A DNA stretch of 64,000 nt from Glutamicibacter mishrai. Its GTDB lineage: Bacteria > Actinomycetota > Actinomycetes > Actinomycetales > Micrococcaceae. The notes below the pieces were generated by a model, which did not search any database, was not told the origin of the DNA, and saw only the letters and a list, made by a program, of their open reading frames with translations. The number at the start of each line of letters is the position of its first letter. Within the stretch, counting starts at the first letter, position 1. The stretch is from the NCBI RefSeq assembly GCF_012221945.1, contig NZ_CP032549.1, forward strand, positions 744,001 through 808,000, given 5' to 3'. A program made the position numbers and the translations under genes. This document shows, in pieces, positions 17,552 through 24,432 of this stretch.

Positions 17552-17995
17552 CTAGCGGCGGCGCCCAAAACGGGGAAGCCGCTCCAAGAACTCCTGGGCC
17601 CGGCCGGTCACTTGCTCCAGTCCGCGCCCGACGCTGCGGCTGATTTGCTGGGCGGTCGGGTTGACTGCGGCAGAAAGCTGCGTGCTCGAATTCGGCTGCT
17701 GTTCGCCGGCCGGCGCTTCGGCTTCTGGCACTGGAACCAGATCAGCGCACCAGTGCACCAGGTCTTCGAGCGCAGAGGTGTCAATGCTGTAGATGCGGCG
17801 CTGGCCCGCAGCCGCCATGCTCACCAGCTGAGCCTCGCGCAAAACCTTTAAATGCTTGGAAACCGTAGGCTGCGAGATCTCCAGTTCGGTGACCAGGGTG
17901 CCTACGGCTTTTGGCTCGTTCTTGAGCGCTTCAATAATCTTGCGACGGGTCGGCTCAGCCAACGCCGAAAATACTTCATCAATTGCCACATACAT
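17552..17995 (-). CDS. ArsR/SmtB-family winged-helix regulator
   Basis: A 147-residue protein. Residues 1-85 form the ArsR fold: EVFSALAEPTRRKIIEAL, then VGTLVTELEISQPTVSKHLK as recognition helix and AAGQRRIYSID as wing. The family metal-binding ELCVCDL motif is absent, so it is probably not a metal sensor. The C-terminal 60 residues are Pro/Gln/Ser-rich with a basic end (RLPRFGRRR). The start is uncertain: ATG at 17995 or the GTG at 17989, which has TAGGGT 7 bases upstream and could be leaderless; a longer frame to 18025 lacks support. The target is unknown; no obvious partner gene. Confidence 0.8.
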   Translation of the reverse strand: MYVAIDEVFSALAEPTRRKIIEALKNEPKAVGTLVTELEISQPTVSKHLKVLREAQLVSMAAAGQRRIYSIDTSALEDLVHWCADLVPVPEAEAPAGEQQPNSSTQLSAAVNPTAQQISRSVGRGLEQVTGRAQEFLERLPRFGRRR

Positions 17996-18090
17996 AACCC
18001 TAACGGCATATGAGCATGAGGCCATTGATTTAGCGGCTGGTTCCGCAATGAAATTCCAGCCTCGAATAATTTCGGCTGAATTATCCCGGC

Positions 18091-19293
18091 TTAGTCAAAC
18101 CAAGGATCGAGTCCGAAGAGCGGGAAAACTTCCTTGCGTGTGGCAATGATCGTGCGGTCCACAGGATCAGCAGGGTCGTACCCGACTTCCCAGTTCCGCC
18201 ACCAAAGCTGAGCGTCATCGCCCATCAGGTACGGCATCGCGCGACCATAGCGTTCCAGAACATAGCGGCGGAAGGTCTCTGGCACATAAGTGCGCAGCGG
18301 TACCGGCTTGCCGGCAACAATCGCCGTCAAATGCGTCCAGGTTCGTGGCACCACGGCAGTGACGTTGTATCCGCCACCACCGGTGGCAAGCCAACGCCCC
18401 TCGCAGACATCATCGGCCAGCTGGGCAATGTCCAGCGCTGCCTGGCGCTGCGCATCAACTGACAACTTCAAATTGGTCATGTCATCATCCCGGTGGGCAT
18501 CGCAACCATGCTGGGACACGATGATTTCCGGTTTGAAGGCGTGGACCAGCTGCGGAACAATCGCGTGGAATGCCCGCATCCACCCCGAATCCCCGGTCAT
18601 CGCCGGCAAGGCGACGTTCACAGCGCTGCCCTGGGCCTGCTTGCCGCCAATATCGTTGGCGAATCCTGTCCCCGGGAACAGCGAAAGACCTGACTCATGC
18701 AGGGAAATGGTCATTACCCGCTCGTCATCCCAGAAGATGGATTCGGTGCCATCACCATGATGGGCATCAACATCGATGTAGACCACCCGCTGCGCGCCTT
18801 GATCCAGCATCCGCTGGATCGCCGCCGCGGCATCGTTATAGATGCAGAAGCCGCTTGCCTTGTTCTTGGCCGCATGATGCATTCCGCCAGCGAAGTTCAC
18901 AGCTCGCACGGTATCCTGGTCCATGATTGCCTGGGCTGCGATGATGGAACCGCCCACGATGCGGCCGGCCGCATCATGCATTCCGGCGAAGACCGGATCA
19001 TCCTCGGTGCCCAGGCCGAAATCCTCGGCAATCAGAGTCGGATCTTCGCTCACACGGCGCACTTGATCGATGTAGCTCTGCTCGTGAACCGTGCCGATCA
19101 CCGCATCGCTGGCAATCTCCGGTGCGTGAATGCTCAAGTTATCGGCGTCCAGCACTTGCAGCTCGCTGCTGAGCCGATAGGTCAGTTCTAGCCTTGCCGG
19201 GTGCATGGGATGCCAGTCGCTGAATTTATACTTCAGGTACTCTTCATCCCACATGACCATGGTTGGCCGAGGGGCCTGTTGCGGATCTAACAC
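18091..19293 (-). CDS. acuC: Acetoin utilization protein AcuC / class I-II histone deacetylase-like lysine deacetylase
   Basis: A 400-residue Zn-dependent deacetylase fold. The motif GGMHHAAKNKASGFC carries the catalytic His pair, DVDAHHGDGT provides Zn ligands, and GGGGYN near residue 315 holds the catalytic Tyr loop. In Bacillus subtilis AcuC removes acetyl groups from acetyl-CoA synthetase; acs is in this window. GTG start with TAGCCT ending 6 bases upstream and no Shine-Dalgarno sequence suggests a leaderless transcript. Divergent from ktrB across 174 bases that include a Crp-like palindrome. Substrate in this organism is inferred. Confidence 0.9.
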   Translation of the reverse strand: MLDPQQAPRPTMVMWDEEYLKYKFSDWHPMHPARLELTYRLSSELQVLDADNLSIHAPEIASDAVIGTVHEQSYIDQVRRVSEDPTLIAEDFGLGTEDDPVFAGMHDAAGRIVGGSIIAAQAIMDQDTVRAVNFAGGMHHAAKNKASGFCIYNDAAAAIQRMLDQGAQRVVYIDVDAHHGDGTESIFWDDERVMTISLHESGLSLFPGTGFANDIGGKQAQGSAVNVALPAMTGDSGWMRAFHAIVPQLVHAFKPEIIVSQHGCDAHRDDDMTNLKLSVDAQRQAALDIAQLADDVCEGRWLATGGGGYNVTAVVPRTWTHLTAIVAGKPVPLRTYVPETFRRYVLERYGRAMPYLMGDDAQLWWRNWEVGYDPADPVDRTIIATRKEVFPLFGLDPWFD

Positions 19294-19299
19294 TGTTTC

Positions 19300-19305
19300 A
19301 GGCTA
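19300..19305 (-). promoter_or_regulatory. -10 hexamer TAGCCT for acuC
   Basis: AGGCTA on the plus strand reads TAGCCT leftward, 6 bases before the GTG start of acuC; predicted leaderless start. Confidence 0.4.
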
Positions 19306-19311
19306 CCCGAT

Positions 19312-19327
19312 AGTGATCTAACTCATG
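19312..19327. promoter_or_regulatory. Crp/GlxR-like site between acuC and ktrB
   Basis: AGTGATCTAACTCATG matches 9 of 12 fixed positions of TGTGANNTANNTCACA, including the central TA. It lies near the expected -35 zone of acuC and about 140 bases before ktrB. By position it would repress acuC; which gene it controls is not known. Confidence 0.4.
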
Positions 19328-19467
19328 AATTTATGGCCCTTTCGGCGACCTTGCGATTCTTAAGGCCGGCAAGGCAAGCGTTTAGCGCCCGAAACGCGTA
19401 AATTACTAGAAGGACTTCAACTTCCGCTTTTGTTATCCACCTGTCCCGAAGAAACGGCGAGTTACAG

Positions 19468-20901
19468 ATGAGCACTGCCAGTGATCTGGGCCCTCGGGCC
19501 CAGGCAGCTGAACTGCGCGAACAGCGTCGCAAAAGATGGCTGATGTTCCGCATGTCCATTGCCGACTTCACCGTGCGCTCCCCTGCGCGTCTGACGCTCG
19601 GGGTCTTCGTCCTGGCCATCACCATCTTCACTTCGCTGCTCGCTGCGCCGTTCTCCTCCGCCACCGGAGAAGCCACACCGCTGCACGACGCATTGTTCAC
19701 CGCGGTTTCCGCCGTATGCGTCACCGGTCTCACGACCGTTTCCACGGCAGTGCATTGGTCATTTATCGGCCAGCTGATCATGCTCATTGCCGCCTTCATG
19801 GGTGGCCTGGGCATTTTGACCTTGGCATCGATCATGTCCTTGGCCGTTTCCCGCAAGTTGGGTGTCCGGGCCAAGCTCATGGCCCAGAAATCCATGGACA
19901 GCTCCGGCGCTTCCGCATTGGGCGAGGTCAGCTCGCTGCTGCGCATTGTCATTTTGACCGCCATCAGCCTGCAGGGGCTGATCGCTCTGTTCCTGATTCC
20001 ACGTTTCTACGTGCTGGGCGAAAGCGTGCTGTCTTCCATTTGGCACGGCATCTTCTATGCGGTCTCGGCCTTCAACAACGCTGGTTTCACCCCGCACTCC
20101 GACGGCCTGGTCCCCTACGAAACCGACCTGTGGATCTTGATCCCGCTCATGGGCGGCGTCTTTGCCGGGTCACTGGGCTTCCCGGTCATCATGGTGTTGC
20201 TGGCTCATAAGTTCAACGTCAAGAAATGGAATCTGCATACCAAGCTGACCATGCTGGTCACCACCATCCTGCTCTTTGCCGGTGCCTTCCTCTGGCTCGT
20301 TTTCGAATGGTCGAACCCGCGCACCTTGGGCGATATGACCGTGGGCGACAAAGTCATCCACGCCTTGTTCGCCTCGACGATGACCCGTTCGGGCGGCTTC
20401 AATCTCGTTGACCAGAACGACATCCATCAGGTCACGGTCCTGCTCACCGACGCGCTGATGTTCGCCGGCGGCGGCTCAGCCTCCACTGCTGGCGGCATCA
20501 AGGTCACGACCATCGCCGTGATGTTCCTGGCCATCATGGCTGAAGTCCGAGGCGACACGGATGTGAAGGCCTTTGGCCGCCAGATCCCGCAGGGCACCAT
20601 GCGCGTTGCGATCTCCGTGGTCGCCATGGGCGGTTCCCTGGTCATGGTAGCCACCGGCGCCTTGGTCACCATCGATGAATCGGTCGGGTTCTCGCGGGCG
20701 CTCTTCGAGTCCATTTCCGCCTTTGCCACCGTGGGCCTGAGTACCGGCGTGTCCCAAGAGATGCCGCCGGCAGGCAAATACGTTCTGAGTATCCTGATGT
20801 TTGCCGGACGTATTGGCAGCATCACCCTGGCCAGCGCATTGACCATGCGTCATCGCAATTCACTATTCAAGCTTCCGGAAGAAAGGCCGCTCATTGGCTG
20901 A
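19468..20901 (+). CDS. ktrB: Potassium uptake protein, KtrB/TrkH-type channel subunit
   Basis: Membrane subunit for K+ (often Na+-dependent) uptake. It has 477 residues with four repeated M1-P-M2 units; the selectivity-filter regions are seen as AVCVTGLTT, AFNNAGFT, TRSGGFN and ATVGLSTG. A cytoplasmic, charged N-terminus of about 35 residues comes first. It overlaps the ktrA gene by 8 bases, so channel and gating ring subunits are made together. The leader (19349-19397) has two small hairpins but is too short for a c-di-AMP riboswitch. Whether to call it TrkH or KtrB is a matter of naming; its short length favours KtrB. Confidence 0.9.
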   Translation: MSTASDLGPRAQAAELREQRRKRWLMFRMSIADFTVRSPARLTLGVFVLAITIFTSLLAAPFSSATGEATPLHDALFTAVSAVCVTGLTTVSTAVHWSFIGQLIMLIAAFMGGLGILTLASIMSLAVSRKLGVRAKLMAQKSMDSSGASALGEVSSLLRIVILTAISLQGLIALFLIPRFYVLGESVLSSIWHGIFYAVSAFNNAGFTPHSDGLVPYETDLWILIPLMGGVFAGSLGFPVIMVLLAHKFNVKKWNLHTKLTMLVTTILLFAGAFLWLVFEWSNPRTLGDMTVGDKVIHALFASTMTRSGGFNLVDQNDIHQVTVLLTDALMFAGGGSASTAGGIKVTTIAVMFLAIMAEVRGDTDVKAFGRQIPQGTMRVAISVVAMGGSLVMVATGALVTIDESVGFSRALFESISAFATVGLSTGVSQEMPPAGKYVLSILMFAGRIGSITLASALTMRHRNSLFKLPEERPLIG

Positions 20902-21565
20902 CAAGAATATTGATCACAATGCCCCAGTCCTCGTCATCGGACTGGGCCGTTTCGGCGCCTCCGTCGCTGAGACCCTGGTCAAGCAGGGCCGCGAAGTCTT
21001 GGCTATTGAACGCAGCCCGGAACTGGTGCAGCAGTGGGCCAGCACGTTGACCCACGTTGTTGCCGCGGATGCCACGAACATTGATGCGCTGCGCCAGCTC
21101 GGTGCCCAGGAATTCTCTTCCGCCGTAGTCGGCGTGGGCACCTCGATCGAATCTTCCGTGCTGATCACCGTGAACCTCGTGGATCTGGGTATCGAGCACC
21201 TGTGGGTCAAAGCCATCACTCCTTCGCACGGCAAGATCCTGACCCGCATTGGCGCCAACCACGTGATCTACCCCGAGGCCGATGCCGGCGTCCGTGCCGC
21301 GCACCTCGTGGGCGGGCGCATGTTGGACTTCATTGAATTCGATGACGGATTCGCCATCGTCAAGATGTATCCGCCAAAGGAAACCCAGGGATTCACCCTT
21401 GCCCAGTCGCAGGTGCGGTCCAAGTACGGCGTGACCATCGTTGGCGTGAAGTCGCCGGGCGAGGATTTCACCTATGCGGTCCCCGACACCATCGTGACCC
21501 GCAGAGACGTGCTGATTGTTTCCGGGCACGTTGACCTGCTCGAACGCTTCGCTGCAAGGCCGTAG
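20894..21565 (+). CDS. ktrA: Potassium uptake regulatory subunit KtrA/TrkA (RCK domains)
   Basis: A cytoplasmic gating subunit of 223 residues with one RCK_N nucleotide-binding domain (VLVIGLGRFGASVAETL at residues 12-28, acidic end in AIERS) and one RCK_C domain from about 140, the usual single-unit KtrA size. RCK_C of this type can bind c-di-AMP or nucleotides. It uses a TTG start inside the ktrB 3' end (GAAAGG upstream) and overlaps it by 8 bases. A strong terminator follows. Confidence 0.92.
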   Translation: MADKNIDHNAPVLVIGLGRFGASVAETLVKQGREVLAIERSPELVQQWASTLTHVVAADATNIDALRQLGAQEFSSAVVGVGTSIESSVLITVNLVDLGIEHLWVKAITPSHGKILTRIGANHVIYPEADAGVRAAHLVGGRMLDFIEFDDGFAIVKMYPPKETQGFTLAQSQVRSKYGVTIVGVKSPGEDFTYAVPDTIVTRRDVLIVSGHVDLLERFAARP

Positions 21566-21586
21566 GCTCCGTCCTCCAAAAACACC

Positions 21587-21624
21587 CGTGGCTGGTACTC
21601 CTGATTCAAGGAGTACCAGCCACG
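21587..21624. terminator. Terminator between ktrA and proC
   Basis: A perfect 16-bp stem (21587-21602 with 21609-21624), 6-base loop, five T after it on the plus strand and AAAAA before it. Works for both convergent genes. Confidence 0.88.
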
Positions 21625-21649
21625 TTTTTAGTCAGCTTCCGGTTGGCCT

Positions 21650-22492
21650 TTAGCCAAGCTCGTCGCTCAGCTGGGCCGCGCGGGCCGCAGCTGCCTGCGT
21701 ACCGGCGGCAATGATCTTCGGGATGCCCTGCTCGTCGAAGGTCTTGATGGCCTGCTCGGTGGTGCCTTTGGGGCTGGTGACGGCCTTGCGCAACTCGCCA
21801 GGGATGGCCTGCGGATCCGAAAGCATCTTGCCGGCACCTGCGACGGTGGCACGTGCCAGGTCGATGGCCAGCTTCTCATCCAGTCCCATGGCCACGCCGG
21901 CGTTAGCCATTGCTTCGGCAAGGTAGAAGGCGTAGGCAGGGCCGGAGCCCGAGATAGCCGACAGCGCGTTCTGCTGCTCTTCTTCGATGACGTGTACGTC
22001 GCCGGAGCCGGAGAGCAGTTCGGTTACCAGACGGGTCTGCTCATCGCTCACACTGGCAGCCGGGCTGATGCCTACGACACCTGCGCCAACCATCAATGGG
22101 GTATTCGGCATGGAGCGAATCACCGGCTGATCGGCAGGCAGATGCGCCTGCATGCTCTCCAGGGTGATGGCGGCGGCGACGGAAACGACGACCTTCTCGG
22201 CGGTCAATGCGCCGGAGATTTCGTCGCACAACTCGGTGATGCCCACAGGCTTCACTCCGAGGAAGATGATGTCGGTCGCTGCAGCGGCCTTGCGGTTGGC
22301 TTCCGGATCCTGCTCGCTGACAAGGACGTTGATGCCCAGTTCGCGTAGCTCCGCCGCGCGCTTATCGCTGCGCACAGTGGCGGTAATCAGCTTGGGGTCG
22401 TGACCCGAAGCGATGATGCCACGAAGGATGGCGCCATTCATCGAGCCAGCGCCGAGGAAGGACAGTTTCAGATTATTTGTTGCTTCACTCAT
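21650..22492 (-). CDS. proC: Pyrroline-5-carboxylate reductase
   Basis: Last step of proline synthesis, NAD(P)H-dependent reduction of P5C. In 280 residues, LSFLGAGSMNGAILRG (9-24) is the coenzyme-binding turn, and SMPNTPLMVGAG and the C-terminal ISGSGPAYAFYLAEAM with the LARATVAGAGKML stretch form the ProC signature. It starts 4 bases past the sugar-isomerase-like gene, so these are one operon with ppx further upstream. The order ppx, TIM-barrel gene, proC resembles Rv0496-Rv0500. Confidence 0.95.
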   Translation of the reverse strand: MSEATNNLKLSFLGAGSMNGAILRGIIASGHDPKLITATVRSDKRAAELRELGINVLVSEQDPEANRKAAAATDIIFLGVKPVGITELCDEISGALTAEKVVVSVAAAITLESMQAHLPADQPVIRSMPNTPLMVGAGVVGISPAASVSDEQTRLVTELLSGSGDVHVIEEEQQNALSAISGSGPAYAFYLAEAMANAGVAMGLDEKLAIDLARATVAGAGKMLSDPQAIPGELRKAVTSPKGTTEQAIKTFDEQGIPKIIAAGTQAAAARAAQLSDELG

Positions 22493-22496
22493 GAAT

Positions 22497-23321
22497 TCAT
22501 TGTTTCATTGGATCGCGGTCTGAGCTCGCAGATAAGTGCTCGCGGGCGAATTCAAGGGTCTTTCCCAGCCATTCTTCTTTCTGGCCGGCATTCTTGGCTT
22601 TGCGCGTGGAAACTTCCACCGCCATGGTCCCTTCCCACTGGACATCTCGCAGATATTGCAGGGATTCCGCCACGCGTTGAGTGCCCAGACCAGGCACAAG
22701 ATGTTCATCTTTTCCGTTATCCAAGCCGTCGCACAGATGCACGTGGGCCAGGCGATCGCCTAGGTCCTCCACGGCCTGCCGCGAATCCATATTGGCGATG
22801 GCAGCGTGCGAGAAGTCCCACGTGACGTGCTGGTAATTCTGCGAGACGGGATTCCAATGCGGAAGGTACATCTTGGCCTCTCGGCCACGAGCGCGCCACG
22901 GGTACATGTTCTCCACGGCAATTTTCATCCCAGTGGTGTCGATAAGGCGCTGCACGCCTTCCCCGAAGTCCTCGGCGTAGGATCCTTGCCATCTGAAGGG
23001 CGGGTGGGCCACCACGACATTGGCGCCCACTGCTTGGGCGAGGATCACCGAACGCTCGACTTTAGCCCAGGCCGAGCCCCACACCTGCTGGGTGAGCAGC
23101 AAGGTCGGAGCGTGGATAGCCATGATGGGCAGCTGGTATTTGTCCATCAGCTCCTTGAGCGCGCCGGCCGACTGGCTCGCAGCATTGCCGGTAACCAGCA
23201 CTTCAATGCCGTCGTATCCAACGTCTTTGGCCATGGCGAAGGCATCATGAACACTCAGCGGATAGACTGACGCGCTGGACAAGGTGACTGGCACCTTATA
23301 AGAACTCTTCTGGTCTTCCAT
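22497..23321 (-). CDS. Sugar phosphate isomerase/epimerase family TIM-barrel protein
   Basis: A 274-residue AP-endonuclease-2/xylose-isomerase-like barrel. Likely metal ligands are the Glu of DGIEVLV, His of IMAIHAP, the His in VVAHPPF, Glu of IAVENMYP, and Asp/His in DFSHAA and HVHLCDG; all are present, so it is likely an active metal enzyme. The substrate is not known. M. tuberculosis has a similar protein (Rv0498) beside proC and ppx, as here. Four bases separate it from proC. Confidence 0.8.
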   Translation of the reverse strand: MEDQKSSYKVPVTLSSASVYPLSVHDAFAMAKDVGYDGIEVLVTGNAASQSAGALKELMDKYQLPIMAIHAPTLLLTQQVWGSAWAKVERSVILAQAVGANVVVAHPPFRWQGSYAEDFGEGVQRLIDTTGMKIAVENMYPWRARGREAKMYLPHWNPVSQNYQHVTWDFSHAAIANMDSRQAVEDLGDRLAHVHLCDGLDNGKDEHLVPGLGTQRVAESLQYLRDVQWEGTMAVEVSTRKAKNAGQKEEWLGKTLEFAREHLSASSDRDPMKQ

Positions 23322-23380
23322 GCCCTGCCTCCTGTTACCGTGTCCCTCAATGAATGGGACACCTGTATCACCGGGAAAGT

Positions 23381-24400
23381 CTAGTTGCTCGGCTCGGCGA
23401 GAAATTGGTGTTTCTCATGAGCCAGCGCAACTTCCCCCACACCAACGCTACTACTGAGCGGTGTCGCAGAGTCAAACATCACGTGATCAAAGCGTCGCAA
23501 CATCAAACCTTCACGAATTGCCCAGGGACAAATTCGCACAGATTTCAATTTCAGCGCGCTCATGGCTTCATGGGCGACAATCGCACCGGCCAGCAGCTGC
23601 GGAGCACGGATCTCCGACACGCCGGGCAGTTCCGCACGCTCGGCCCAGCTCATCGCGGTCAAGCGGTTGGTCCAGAGCTTGAGGGCTTCCCGATTCAAGA
23701 CGCGCTTGACGTACGGGCCCTCATCGCTCGGAGCCGCACCAGTGATGCGGGCGAGCGAACGGAAAGTCTTTGACGTGGCGGTGGCCAAGGTCGGCTTGCC
23801 GTATTGGCGCAGCTCCGTCGCTGGGTCGCTGAGAACGTCACGGACGTAGGTGCGCAGTTCCTTCACTTCCTTGATGGAAGGCAGGTCGTTAGGCAGCCAT
23901 TCGCGGGTCAGGCGGCCAGCGCCCAGCGGAACCGAAAAAGCCGCCTGCGGGAACTCATCGGTTCCCCACGCCAGTTCCAGTGAACCGCCACCCATATCCA
24001 GGTTCAGGATGGATTCGGAAGACCAGCCGAACCAGCGACGTACCGAGTAGAAGGTCATGCCGGCTTCTTCTTCGCCGGTCAGTTCCATCAGGCTCACGCC
24101 GGTCTCGGTTTTCACCCGGTCCAGCACGATTGCGCCGTTGGAGGATTCGCGGATGGCCGAGGTGCAGAAGGCCATGAAGTCCTCGACCTGGTGGCTGCCG
24201 GCGAACTTCACCGCTTCATTGATGAACGAAATCAGTTCTTGCTGGCCCTCTTCGGTGATCGCACCGTATTCGTTGAGGTAGCGCACCAAGGACAGTGGAC
24301 GCTTGTGCGACGCGTAGGGAACCGGGCGGGCTCCGGGGTATGCATCGACGAGCAAAAGGTGAACGGTATTCGAACCGATATCCAGTACACCTAGTCTCAT
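23381..24400 (-). CDS. ppx: Exopolyphosphatase / pppGpp-phosphohydrolase family (Ppx/GppA)
   Basis: A 339-residue protein of the ASKHA fold that removes phosphate from polyphosphate or pppGpp. The phosphate-1 motif is LDIGSNTVHLLLVD (residues 5-18), the catalytic Glu lies in TGEEEAGM and the second phosphate motif is LDMGGGSLELAWG. It lacks the C-terminal HD domain of E. coli Ppx, like the short actinobacterial Ppx1 proteins. GAGGAG precedes the ATG. It lies 32 bases past topA on the same strand and upstream of the TIM-barrel gene and proC. Confidence 0.9.
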   Translation of the reverse strand: MRLGVLDIGSNTVHLLLVDAYPGARPVPYASHKRPLSLVRYLNEYGAITEEGQQELISFINEAVKFAGSHQVEDFMAFCTSAIRESSNGAIVLDRVKTETGVSLMELTGEEEAGMTFYSVRRWFGWSSESILNLDMGGGSLELAWGTDEFPQAAFSVPLGAGRLTREWLPNDLPSIKEVKELRTYVRDVLSDPATELRQYGKPTLATATSKTFRSLARITGAAPSDEGPYVKRVLNREALKLWTNRLTAMSWAERAELPGVSEIRAPQLLAGAIVAHEAMSALKLKSVRICPWAIREGLMLRRFDHVMFDSATPLSSSVGVGEVALAHEKHQFLAEPSN

Positions 24401-24432
24401 GGTGCGCTCCTCATTTGGCCGTGCAAGATCTG

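Noticed and set aside
19294..19467. A c-di-AMP (ydaO-type) riboswitch before ktrB
   Set aside because: Two short hairpins exist (19349-19374, 19378-19397), but the leader is too small and lacks the long two-domain ydaO architecture.
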